A stretch of 32,116 bases of DNA from Bacillota bacterium (lineage in GTDB: Bacteria > Bacillota > Clostridia > Lachnospirales > Lachnospiraceae): contig JAEYFP010000034.1 of the NCBI GenBank assembly GCA_023402845.1, positions 1 to 32,116 on the forward strand. The letters are read 5' to 3'. The notes under the pieces were generated by a model that worked only from the letters and a program-made list of their open reading frames with translations, was not told the origin of the DNA and made no database searches. Position numbers and translations under genes: made by a program. This document shows, piece after piece, positions 24,115-32,116 of the stretch (positions are counted from its first letter, which is position 1; every line of letters begins with the position of its first letter).

Positions 24115-24923
24115 AGCGTGTAAATCTATTGATGGAACTGCTGTTATGGATAATCAGCACAACGATTTTGTATCCGATGCTGATGGTTGTCATCACCTCG
24201 TTTAAAAGCAAAAAAGAAGCAAATTATTTGAGTGTGAAATGGCCCACAGAATGGCATTTTGATAATTATGCGGCAGTTTGGGAGCAGGGAAAAATTGGTA
24301 CAGCTCTTATAAACAGTCTGGTTGTGACAGCCTGTTCGGTATTCCTTATTTTACTTTTTGCTTCGGTCACAAGCTATGTGCTTGTGAGAAGAGACAGCAG
24401 CCTGTGTAAGGGAATCAACCGACTCCTGACATTTGGGATTATAGCGCCGATTGCGATTCTTCCTACGGTTCAGTTATTCAAGTTTTTGAATATTTATGGA
24501 TCAAAGCTTTCGCTGATCCTGATGTATGCGGCAATCTATCTCCCGTTTTCCACGATGCTATTTTCCAGCTTTATCAAGGGACTTCCGCGGGAGCTGGATG
24601 AAGCTGCTATTGTGGATGGGGCGATTGGATACCGGCTGTTTTTTCGGGTTATTTTTCCTCTGCTGAAGCCGGTGACTGCAACAACCGGAATTCTTGCTTT
24701 TATGTGGGTATGGAATGATTTCCAATATCCGTTATACTTTTTAAATTCTTCTTCAAAATGGACGCTCCCGTTATCTGTCTATAATTTTTACGGACAATAT
24801 AGCCGTAACTGGAATCTGGTATGTGCAGATATGGTAATTGTTTCTTTACCGATTATTATTGTTTATGTATTTGCACAAAAATATGTGATTGCGGGAATGA
24901 CAGCCGGAGCGGTGAAAGGTTAA
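24111..24923 (+). CDS. Carbohydrate ABC transporter permease (UgpE/MalG-like, CUT1)
   Basis: 270 residues with six membrane segments. The EAA loop is DEAAIVDGAIGYRLFFRVIF (about 163-182), and the WNDFQYPLYFL segment (about 202-212) is typical of MalG-type subunits. The start at 24111 overlaps the previous stop (ATGA), with GGGAG upstream. No ATPase gene follows; CUT1 importers in Firmicutes often share one MsmK-type ATPase encoded elsewhere. The sensor kinase gene begins 8 bases downstream. Confidence 0.92.
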   Translation: MKRVNLLMELLLWIISTTILYPMLMVVITSFKSKKEANYLSVKWPTEWHFDNYAAVWEQGKIGTALINSLVVTACSVFLILLFASVTSYVLVRRDSSLCKGINRLLTFGIIAPIAILPTVQLFKFLNIYGSKLSLILMYAAIYLPFSTMLFSSFIKGLPRELDEAAIVDGAIGYRLFFRVIFPLLKPVTATTGILAFMWVWNDFQYPLYFLNSSSKWTLPLSVYNFYGQYSRNWNLVCADMVIVSLPIIIVYVFAQKYVIAGMTAGAVKG

Positions 24924-24931
24924 TCAGAACA

Positions 24932-26719
24932 ATGCTGAAGAAAAAATCATATCAGACCAGGCTTTATGGGAATGTGGCGATTATAATCTTTATTATTATG
25001 TTAATTTCCGGAAGCATATTTTACTATTACAGTGCGCTGGTGCTGAGAGAGCAGCTTGAGCGTAATACAGATGAGTCCTTAAAGGTCGTACAGTCCAGAA
25101 TAGAGGATCAGTATCATACGATGGAGGAAATTACAAAAAGATTGCATGCCTCTAATGTGCTGCTGGAGCTGGCAGGCCAGATTAAACAACGGCCGGGTAA
25201 TCATTTTGTGCAAAATACAAAAGATAAATCTAAAATCAATCATTTATTTCTTGAATCAATCATTAGTGAAGACTTAAGTTCCAGTCTTCACTATATGAGC
25301 ATCTATGGAGATTACTATAGTACCTTTTTAAATATTTATCCTTATTCGGAGCATGTGTTTTCCTCAGAAGAGCTTGAAGACTATTATGTGCAGGCAAACA
25401 GGCTGCTGGGGGATTCCTATCAGGCAGTTTGGGCACCGCATTACGATAAATGGACGGATTCCGAACATGAGGTGTTTTCCGTTTTAAGGGTGATCAGAAA
25501 TAATTTTAAACAGTTTGGAATTCTGGAAATGAGTCTTGACGTGGAAGTGCTGGACCAGCTTTGTGAATTAAATGAACTCAGTGATGAATATGCGGTTTTC
25601 ATTCAAACGGGCGGAGAAACCGTTTATAGAAACGGAGAGAGGAATCGGGCACAGTATATACAGGAGTCGGCGTATTACGATGAAAATATGGAATACTATT
25701 TTTCGGATAAAAATACGCTATGGGTAAAAAGCACTTCGGAAACATTAGGGTGGACTTTTGTAATGAGAAGGTCGGTACAGGAGTTCAACGAAAGTTTGGA
25801 CAATTTGCGCAGGGTCATTTTGTTTAGCTATTCTACCGGCTTCGGGATCATTCTTATTTTTCTGTATGCTTTGACGCATAGTCTGATAAAACCCCTCAGA
25901 AGCTTGAGAGATCGCCTGCTGCTGTTATCGCAGGAAGGGAAAAACAGTGCTGACATGGTTGTTCCGACGGAAGATGAAATCACTACGCTGACTGTTTCGA
26001 TAGAAAACCTTGTGGAGGAAATTCGTTTGAAGGACCATATTTTAGAGGAGGCCAGAAGACAGACGATACAGGCACACCTGAATAACCTCGAAGCACAGAT
26101 TAATCCTCATTTTTTATATAATACCCTGGCAGTCATTGGAGCGACGGGTCTGGAAGGCGGAAAAGAAGACATTTATGTGATGTGTGAAACACTGTCGGAT
26201 TTATTGCGTTATTCTATTAAATATGAGAACAGGCCGGTTTTATTTGCAAGCGAGTTGGATAATGTCAGGCAATATCTATTTTTAATGAAAAAAAGATATG
26301 AGGAGGGGATCCAGATCAGTTGGAAGTTGTCCCCGGAGCTGGATGAAATTTTAATTCCAAAGCTGATTTTTCAGCCAATTGCTGAAAATGCATTCCGACA
26401 TGGCTTTGAAGGACAAAAACCGCCCTGGCGGATGGAGATAGAGACAAAATTGGATGCCGACAGATGGTACTTTACCATAAAAAATAATGGAAAAGGTTTT
26501 AATGAAGAAAGATTAAGAAGCATAGAGCGAAAAATGCAGGAATTTAAGGAAAGCACTCTGGCCTCGCTGGAAAAAGAGGAGACACAGGGGTATGGGTTGG
26601 AAAATACACTGAAAAGGCTGTACTTTTATTATGGAAGCCAGTATTATTTTGAAGTGGTAAACGGGAAGGACGAAGTCAGTATCACTATTGGAGGGAGCAT
26701 CGGTGAACTACAAGTTTAA
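24932..26719 (+). CDS. YesM-type sensor histidine kinase
   Basis: 595 residues. Two membrane segments (about 11-32 and 294-316) bracket an extracytoplasmic sensor of ~260 residues. A HAMP-like linker with SLIKPLRSL follows. The kinase core is of the LytS/YesM type: QINPHFLYNTL with phosphoacceptor His393, and an ATPase domain with AENAFRHGF (Asn486) and a GYGLENT glycine motif near the end. The frame is open upstream into the permease gene, but the ATG at 24932 starts right before the first membrane segment. It overlaps the response regulator by 17 bases. It probably senses the locus's sugar or an occupied binding protein. Confidence 0.93.
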   Translation: MLKKKSYQTRLYGNVAIIIFIIMLISGSIFYYYSALVLREQLERNTDESLKVVQSRIEDQYHTMEEITKRLHASNVLLELAGQIKQRPGNHFVQNTKDKSKINHLFLESIISEDLSSSLHYMSIYGDYYSTFLNIYPYSEHVFSSEELEDYYVQANRLLGDSYQAVWAPHYDKWTDSEHEVFSVLRVIRNNFKQFGILEMSLDVEVLDQLCELNELSDEYAVFIQTGGETVYRNGERNRAQYIQESAYYDENMEYYFSDKNTLWVKSTSETLGWTFVMRRSVQEFNESLDNLRRVILFSYSTGFGIILIFLYALTHSLIKPLRSLRDRLLLLSQEGKNSADMVVPTEDEITTLTVSIENLVEEIRLKDHILEEARRQTIQAHLNNLEAQINPHFLYNTLAVIGATGLEGGKEDIYVMCETLSDLLRYSIKYENRPVLFASELDNVRQYLFLMKKRYEEGIQISWKLSPELDEILIPKLIFQPIAENAFRHGFEGQKPPWRMEIETKLDADRWYFTIKNNGKGFNEERLRSIERKMQEFKESTLASLEKEETQGYGLENTLKRLYFYYGSQYYFEVVNGKDEVSITIGGSIGELQV

Positions 26720-28217
26720 AATGGTCATTGCGGAAGATGAGCCGGCAATTTTGCGAGGGATATGTAAGGCAATCAAAGAAATTGATGAAATGATCGATAT
26801 TGTTGCCGCTGTGACAGATGGATTGGAAGCATACAATAAAATCATGGAGGAAAGACCGGATATTGTTATCTCCGATATTAAAATGCCTGTTATGGACGGG
26901 TTGGAGGTGCTGGAGAAAATAACGGAGGCACAAATTAAAACAAAGTTTATTTTATTGACCGGTTATGAAAAATTTGAATATGCGAGAAAAGCATTACAGT
27001 ATGGGGCGGTAAACTATCTTTTAAAGCCGATCAACCTGCAAAAACTGAGAAGTGAACTCACAGAATTGGAAATTCAGATTTTACGGGAACGGAAAAAGAC
27101 AATTGCAGAGGCAGTTCATGCCTATTATGTAAAAGATCAAATTTCGGATCGAACATTAATTAAAAAAAATAGCGGATTTCTGATCTTAGATTGTATTTAT
27201 GGGTGTCTGGGAAGAAGTGGATTTGATGAATTTCATATCAGTTCTCAATTGGTGAAACCGCTGGATGAGAAAATTATTTTGGAGCTTGAGGAACAATATG
27301 GTGTATCTGTCTGTCAGGAAAACGGTTTTTATCAAAATGAAATGGTATTTATAGTTGTAATGTCTGAACCCAGGGAGCATACAGAAGAACTTGTAAAAAA
27401 TATTTATAATAAATTACTGAACGATCATATTTTTCTTAGTGTCGGTTATTCTGACTATTTAACTGAATTTTCGGAAATTCCGCTGCTGCTGAATCATATT
27501 CGAATTAATCTCAGTACGCTGATTGTGTTTCAGAAAAATCAGTTGATTTCTATTTTAAAGGAGAGGGAAGCCGGAGAAATTAAGGTATCCGGGAAGATGA
27601 GAGAGATCTGCGAGGCCATTTCCGTTACAATGACAAAAGCGGAACTCAAAAATTTGATTAGGGGTATCTGTGATTTTTGGTATGACAACCAAGTGACACA
27701 ATTGATGCTGATGGAAGATATCAAATACCTTTTTCATATTATTCTAAAAAAAGTGCCTTCCATGCCGGAGGCTATGATAGAAGTTTCGGAAATCCTTTTC
27801 TATGCGTATAATTATGATGATTTATATCAGCTTCTTTTTGATGAACTAAATCGAATTTTGTTTAAAATTTATAAACAGAACAAAGAGGACAATTCCCTTC
27901 CGAAACGTGTCAGGGATTATTTGGACAAGCATTTCACGGAACAGATCGAATACGGAGAACTGGATAAAGTATTCGGATATAACGTCAGGTACATTAGCTC
28001 TGTTTTTAAGGATGCCTATGGGGTTTCGCCGAGTAAGTATGTGATTGATTGTAAAATAAAGCTTGCGAAAAAAATTTTACTGGAAAACAAAGGGGTTTTG
28101 CTGAAAGAGGTTTCCCGCATTGTAGGGTATGAAGACGCCTTGTATTTCAGCAGGGTATTTCACAGCAACACGGGAATGTCCCCATCACAATTTATAAAAC
28201 AGAATGGAGGACAGTAA
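26703..28217 (+). CDS. YesN-type response regulator with AraC DNA-binding domain
   Basis: 504 residues. The receiver domain (about 5-120) has the acidic pair Glu11-Asp12, phosphoacceptor Asp58 in SDIKMPVMDG and the conserved Lys in LLKPINL (about 108). A central region of ~270 residues has no recognised domain. The C-terminal ~100 residues are an AraC-type double helix-turn-helix (LKEVSRIVGYEDALYFSRVF and SPSQFIK). The GTG start at 26703 is chosen because GGAGG lies 8 bases upstream; a TTG at 26688 is the alternative. It is probably the activator of the permease, GH95 and binding-protein genes. Confidence 0.92.
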   Translation: MNYKFKMVIAEDEPAILRGICKAIKEIDEMIDIVAAVTDGLEAYNKIMEERPDIVISDIKMPVMDGLEVLEKITEAQIKTKFILLTGYEKFEYARKALQYGAVNYLLKPINLQKLRSELTELEIQILRERKKTIAEAVHAYYVKDQISDRTLIKKNSGFLILDCIYGCLGRSGFDEFHISSQLVKPLDEKIILELEEQYGVSVCQENGFYQNEMVFIVVMSEPREHTEELVKNIYNKLLNDHIFLSVGYSDYLTEFSEIPLLLNHIRINLSTLIVFQKNQLISILKEREAGEIKVSGKMREICEAISVTMTKAELKNLIRGICDFWYDNQVTQLMLMEDIKYLFHIILKKVPSMPEAMIEVSEILFYAYNYDDLYQLLFDELNRILFKIYKQNKEDNSLPKRVRDYLDKHFTEQIEYGELDKVFGYNVRYISSVFKDAYGVSPSKYVIDCKIKLAKKILLENKGVLLKEVSRIVGYEDALYFSRVFHSNTGMSPSQFIKQNGGQ

Positions 28218-28220
28218 ATA

Positions 28221-30533
28221 ATGAATTGTATTCTTTGGAGTAAAAAGCAGGCCGAAAGGTGGCAGGAAGGGTTTCCACTCGGAAACGGCAGAATGGGTGT
28301 GATGTGCTACGGAGGTTTTCCGGTGGAAACTCTGGAGCTTTCCGACAGTACGTTTTTTTCGGGAGAAATGTCTGAACATAATAATAGGGAAAATGCGGCT
28401 TGGGCGTTTAAAAAAATGAGAGCTTTGACAGAGGAAGGGAAACTTGCCGAAGCTGTAAAAGCGTCGGAAGGGTTTATCGGCATCAGAGAAAACTATGGGA
28501 CGAATCTGCCGGTAGGAAAGCTGAAAATTATTTATCAGGCAAATCCAATAAAAAAATATGAAAGAAAATTAGATTTAAATTGTGGAATTGTTTCCGCAGC
28601 AGTAAAAACAAAGCAGAATACCTTGTATACGGAAAGCTTCGTTTCTTATGAGGATCAAAGTTTTTTTATGAAAATTCTGGACAAAGAGCAAACAAAATTT
28701 TCTATAAAAATAAAATGGGAATCATACGGAAAGCACTCGCTCATTCATTTTGATCCGGCGGCAATCTATTTTCAGGAGAAAGCGATTGAGCCGCTGCACA
28801 GCGATGGAACGAGTGGTGTTACGCTAAACGGAAGATGCGAGGTATTTACCCGTGAAGGCGTTTGCAGGTTTGAAAATAATGCATTGATTGTGGAACAGGC
28901 GCAGGAAATTTATATCAGGGTACATACAGATACCGATTTTTCTTATTCCGGTATAAAAAGGCAGGAGGCGCCGGATCTGAAAGCGGTGACGCCGAAGCAT
29001 TTTCAGAAAATTAAAGAACGGCATATTAAAGATTTTGAGACTCGCATGAATCGGGTTCGCTTTTTCTTGAAAAAAGAAGAAAAAGAAAAAAATATGACAA
29101 TTGAGGAGCATTTGGAGTATATCAGGCAGGCATCCCGTGACAATGGTTTGACGGAGCTGCTTTTTCAATACGGAAGATATCTGCTTCTATCTTCTTCAAG
29201 GGAGCAGTCGCCACTGCCTGCGCACTTACAAGGGGTATGGAATGACAACGTTGCCTGCAGGATTGGATGGACCTGTGATATGCATCTTGACATTAATACA
29301 CAAATGAACTATTGGCTCAGTGAACCGGGCAATCTTTCGGAATGTCACGCACCGCTGTTTCAGTGGATGAAGCAGGCTGTTGTGCCTTCGGGACGAAAAA
29401 GCGCCAGAATCAGTTATGGACAAAAGGGCTGGTCGGCAGACCTTGTCTCTAACGCATGGGGCTACACGGCACCTTATTGGTCTCCGACAATATCTCCCTG
29501 TCCGACAGGAGGGATTTGGATGGCATCCGATTATGCGGAGCACTATCGGTATGGAAAGGACCGAAGCTTTTTGATTGGGGAAGCATTCCCCATTATTTCA
29601 GAAGCGGTCGATTTCTTTGAAGATTATGTATTTGAGGATCAAAAAGGCAGACTTAGCTGCGGACCGTCTATTTCTCCGGAAAATTCATTTTATATGAAAA
29701 GTGAAGCTTATTTCTTTTCAAACGGAAGCACATATGAAATTCTTATGATCAGAGAGTTATTTACGGAATATTTGGAATTATGTTGCGAAATGGGAGATGC
29801 GCTGCCGGACAAAGACCGAATGAGAATAAAAAAAATAGAGGGATATTTATGCAGACTGATCCCGTACCGGATTACAGATAGGGGTACAATTGCCGAATGG
29901 GATAAGGATTACGAGGAAGCAGACAGGCAGCACAGGCATACAAGCCATTTGCTCGGATTATTTCCATATCATCAGATCTGCCCGGAAAAGACGCCGGAGC
30001 TGGCAAGAGCTGTGAAAAAGACGATTCAGGAAAAATTGACTCCGGAAAATCAGTGGGAGGATACCGGTTGGGCCAGATCATTACTGTTGCTTTACAGTGC
30101 AAGGCTGAAAGATGCGCAGATGGCGTATGAGCATTTGCTCAGTATGCAAAAAAATCTGCTGTTTCCGAACCTTATGGTGATGCATCCTCCTACAAGAGGA
30201 GCACAATCCTTTATGGAGGTATATGAGCTGGACGGAAATACGGGCTGCAGCATGGGTGTGATTGAAATGCTTGTTCAAAGCCAGGATGAAGTGATCCGGC
30301 TGCTGCCGTGTCTCCCTTTGCAATGGGAAACCGGAGCAATATCCGGAATCAAGGCCCGAAACGGAATTGAACTGTCGGTTAGCTGGGAAAAGGGAGAATT
30401 ATCAGAAGCGGAATTCCTAAGTCAAACAAAGCAGGAAGTCCGAGTGGAATACAGAGAAAAGAAATGGAGCCTTTTTTTAGAAAAAGATATGAAGACCGTG
30501 ATAAGAAATGAGTTTCCTCCATGTGAAAAGTGA
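28221..30533 (+). CDS. GH95 family glycoside hydrolase (alpha-L-fucosidase-like), intracellular
   Basis: 770 residues without a signal peptide, so cytoplasmic. The N-terminal domain begins WQEGFPLGNGRMG (about 14-26) as in GH95, which inverts alpha-1,2-L-fucosyl or alpha-L-galactosyl bonds. The (alpha/alpha)6 barrel contains HLQGVWND, the HLDINTQMNYW segment (His355, Asp357, Asn359), SISPEN with the likely acid Glu487, and LDGNTG with the likely base Asp671. In the characterised enzyme AfcA the site matching Asp357 is an asparagine, so this is a possible active-site change. GGAGG lies 11 bases before the ATG, and the gene follows the response regulator by 3 bases. It would cut sugars delivered by the adjacent importer. 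Confidence 0.9.
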   Translation: MNCILWSKKQAERWQEGFPLGNGRMGVMCYGGFPVETLELSDSTFFSGEMSEHNNRENAAWAFKKMRALTEEGKLAEAVKASEGFIGIRENYGTNLPVGKLKIIYQANPIKKYERKLDLNCGIVSAAVKTKQNTLYTESFVSYEDQSFFMKILDKEQTKFSIKIKWESYGKHSLIHFDPAAIYFQEKAIEPLHSDGTSGVTLNGRCEVFTREGVCRFENNALIVEQAQEIYIRVHTDTDFSYSGIKRQEAPDLKAVTPKHFQKIKERHIKDFETRMNRVRFFLKKEEKEKNMTIEEHLEYIRQASRDNGLTELLFQYGRYLLLSSSREQSPLPAHLQGVWNDNVACRIGWTCDMHLDINTQMNYWLSEPGNLSECHAPLFQWMKQAVVPSGRKSARISYGQKGWSADLVSNAWGYTAPYWSPTISPCPTGGIWMASDYAEHYRYGKDRSFLIGEAFPIISEAVDFFEDYVFEDQKGRLSCGPSISPENSFYMKSEAYFFSNGSTYEILMIRELFTEYLELCCEMGDALPDKDRMRIKKIEGYLCRLIPYRITDRGTIAEWDKDYEEADRQHRHTSHLLGLFPYHQICPEKTPELARAVKKTIQEKLTPENQWEDTGWARSLLLLYSARLKDAQMAYEHLLSMQKNLLFPNLMVMHPPTRGAQSFMEVYELDGNTGCSMGVIEMLVQSQDEVIRLLPCLPLQWETGAISGIKARNGIELSVSWEKGELSEAEFLSQTKQEVRVEYREKKWSLFLEKDMKTVIRNEFPPCEK

Positions 30534-30543
30534 CTTTATGCAA

Positions 30544-30571
30544 TTCCATAAAAATTAGCATCTGCTATAGT
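30544..30571 (+). promoter_or_regulatory. Candidate promoter of the binding-protein gene
   Basis: TATAGT (30566-30571) with a TGC extended -10; the -35 is poor (TTCCAT at 30544-30549, 16-base spacer). It lies in the 97-base gap before the lipoprotein gene, which may let this gene be expressed above the rest of the locus. Confidence 0.4.
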
Positions 30572-30630
30572 TATTTTATCAGGTAAGTGAACTGTCGGTA
30601 AAAGACTTTAGAGGAAAGGTGAGAGGACAT

Positions 30631-31983
30631 ATGAAAAAGAAAATCATAGGTATGTTATTAACTGCCGCGGCAATGACAATGCTGGCGGTTGGGTGCAAAA
30701 CAGCTGAGAAAGCGGCAGATACTGCGGCCGGAGAAAATCAGGCAGAAGAGGGCATGGAGGTGACGGGAAACGAGGAGGCGGCAGCAGGCAAAGACAGTGT
30801 TACCCTCACATTGTATGGAGATGCCGGCAATGTACAGCGGCCATACTATCAGAATATGATACAGCTGTATGAAGAAAAAACCGGAAATAAAATTGATGTA
30901 CAGGGAATTGATTCCGATAATTTTGAATCGGTATGCCAAATGAAATTTCAGACGGGAGATATTCCTGATTTGTTTTTACATCAAGGCGGAACCTCTCTGG
31001 ATGCATATAATCCATCTGAAAATTTTTATGATTTTTCTAATGCCGTCTGGGTATCGGATGTTGCGGAAACAGTGCTTCCTTCCTGCAAAAGAGGAGAAGT
31101 TGTATATGGGCTGCCCTATTGGGAGGCTTCCTATTCGGGTGCGCTGTATAATAAGCAGATTTTTAAAGAGTTAGGTATTGAACTGCCTAAAACACAGGAA
31201 GAGTTTGATGCGGTATGTGATCAACTGCTTAAAGCCGGTGTTCAGCCGATTTATCTTCCGGTGAAGGATGTCTGGCCGATTTTATATCAATACGGGATGG
31301 ATCCCATCTTTGCAGACAGTGCCCTGCTTGATCAGTTAAACAAAAATGAAACGACCTATGCGGAAATTCCGGCGATGCAGAGCATGATTCAGTGGTTTTC
31401 AGATGCGGCGGAAAAAGGATATTTCGGTACAAGCTATGCGACAGATACGTGGGATACGATCATGGAGGTCATGGGTGAGGGAGAAGCGGCCATGTTCTAC
31501 TGTTGGGATACGTGGCTTTACAGTGATTATGACAGCGAGTCCTATCAATACGTTGCAGATGATTTCGGTTTAATGCCGGCATTTATGGGTTCCAACACGG
31601 AGGGAACCTTTGAAGGCCCAAACTGCAACTTAACAATTGTAAACAAAAACAGTAAAAATGTCGATGCCGCCGTAGGCTTTGTAGAATTTATGGCAGATCC
31701 GGAAAATTATAATGCGGCAATGGATGGATTTGAAACTGCACCGGTGTTTAAACAGGAGACAAATATTACTGCTACTCCGCAGTATACCGAAGCGGCGGCA
31801 TGGATTGAAGAGGTGGGTAATGCCTCTGTTGCAAATCCAAATATTATCGGTTTTTCCTCTATTGATGGTGCTACCTGCATTCAGGATCTGCTGGTAGGTA
31901 ATGTTACGGTGGAAGAATGCCTTCAGGAAATGGACAGCACAAGAATTAAATCCGCTCAGTCGCAGCAGGCGGAAGGGTTTTAA
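30631..31983 (+). CDS. Carbohydrate-binding ABC transporter lipoprotein (solute-binding family 1)
   Basis: 450 residues. The signal peptide ends in the lipobox LAVGC with lipidated Cys22. An Ala/Glu/Gly-rich linker of ~35 residues follows, then the binding fold (VTLTLYGDAG, FQTGDIPDLFLHQG, GLPYWEASYSGALYNK). This matches family 1 extracellular sugar-binding proteins that serve CUT1 permeases. A GTG at 30619 is in frame, but the ATG at 30631 with GAGAGG upstream places the signal peptide correctly. It is unusual that it lies at the far end of the locus, 6.5 kb from its permeases. The ligand is unknown; a fucosylated glycan is inferred from the GH95 gene. Confidence 0.92.
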   Translation: MKKKIIGMLLTAAAMTMLAVGCKTAEKAADTAAGENQAEEGMEVTGNEEAAAGKDSVTLTLYGDAGNVQRPYYQNMIQLYEEKTGNKIDVQGIDSDNFESVCQMKFQTGDIPDLFLHQGGTSLDAYNPSENFYDFSNAVWVSDVAETVLPSCKRGEVVYGLPYWEASYSGALYNKQIFKELGIELPKTQEEFDAVCDQLLKAGVQPIYLPVKDVWPILYQYGMDPIFADSALLDQLNKNETTYAEIPAMQSMIQWFSDAAEKGYFGTSYATDTWDTIMEVMGEGEAAMFYCWDTWLYSDYDSESYQYVADDFGLMPAFMGSNTEGTFEGPNCNLTIVNKNSKNVDAAVGFVEFMADPENYNAAMDGFETAPVFKQETNITATPQYTEAAAWIEEVGNASVANPNIIGFSSIDGATCIQDLLVGNVTVEECLQEMDSTRIKSAQSQQAEGF

Positions 31984-32116
31984 AACGGAAGCTTGAGTTT
32001 CCGCAAACTGTAATTGAAGGATGAATCAATCTGCCCAAAGCATATGGCTGCCGATTTTTGAGAGATATAATAGGGGTATCATACGCATAAGCGGAACTTT
32101 AATAAGCCCCGCTTGG
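31984..32116. other. Intergenic tail at the window edge
   Basis: No open frame of note. TATAAT at 32066-32071 could be a -10 element but lacks a clear -35. AAGCGG (32090-32095) can pair with CCGCTT (32109-32114), and the window ends before it can be seen whether a T tract follows. No terminator for the binding-protein gene is convincing in the visible part. Confidence 0.35.

Noticed and set aside
24821..24931. N-terminal extension of the sensor kinase into the permease gene
   Set aside because: The extension is Cys-rich out-of-frame permease sequence with no membrane logic; the ATG at 24932 sits just before the first membrane segment.
1..32116. CRISPR array, insertion sequence or prophage
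   Set aside because: No regularly spaced repeats, transposase, integrase or phage structural gene is visible; the gene content is typical chromosomal.

Overview
This window looks like a chromosomal stretch from an anaerobic, endospore-forming Firmicute of the class Clostridia, probably Lachnospiraceae. The signs are the 23S rRNA end sequence, A/T-rich spacers with strong GGAGG ribosome sites, spmAB, an AbrB-type regulator, and a yaaO-yaaR-holB-yaaT-trmN6-rsmI-abrB gene order like that of Bacillus subtilis. Family and genus are inferred, not proven. Nearly everything is on the + strand; the one confident minus-strand gene is abrB.

Layout. 1-844: 3' end of a 23S rRNA gene followed by tRNA-Asp, -Val, -Thr, -Tyr and initiator tRNA-fMet, closed by a terminator. 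No 5S gene lies between the 23S and the tRNAs. 1138-6776: a surface-polymer module made of a membrane diguanylate cyclase, a DUF4422 glycosyltransferase-like protein, an MBOAT acyltransferase, an SGNH-type membrane-anchored partner and an orphan Hpt phosphotransfer protein. It ends at a terminator fused to a long near-perfect palindrome. 6982-11258: a second envelope-glycan module made of a UDP-galactopyranose-mutase-like flavoprotein, a polyprenol-phosphate-sugar-synthase-like GT2, a GT-C-type membrane glycosyltransferase and a DUF308 membrane protein. 11263-17792: a housekeeping cluster made of an HD protein, an Orn/Lys/Arg-decarboxylase-fold enzyme, a guanylate-kinase-like protein, yaaR, holB, yaaT/ricT, trmN6 and rsmI. 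It converges on abrB through a bidirectional terminator. 18285-19421: spmAB. 19577-23029: the potABCD polyamine importer with its own promoter; its ATPase is short. 23242-31983: a carbohydrate-use locus made of two CUT1-type permeases, a YesM/YesN-type sensor kinase and AraC-type response regulator, an intracellular GH95 alpha-L-fucosidase-family enzyme and a solute-binding lipoprotein, with no ATPase gene.

How the genes fit together. The most unusual part is 1138-6776, where an alginate-O-acetylation-like pair (MBOAT plus SGNH) sits beside c-di-GMP synthesis and a phosphorelay Hpt protein. This suggests, without proving, a signal-controlled acylated surface polymer. The flanking GT2/GT-C/flavoprotein module could make another lipid-linked-sugar-dependent glycan. 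The fucoside locus reads as sense (kinase and regulator), capture (lipoprotein), import (permeases plus a shared ATPase encoded elsewhere), and cleavage in the cytoplasm (GH95).

No CRISPR array, transposase, integrase or prophage gene was seen.
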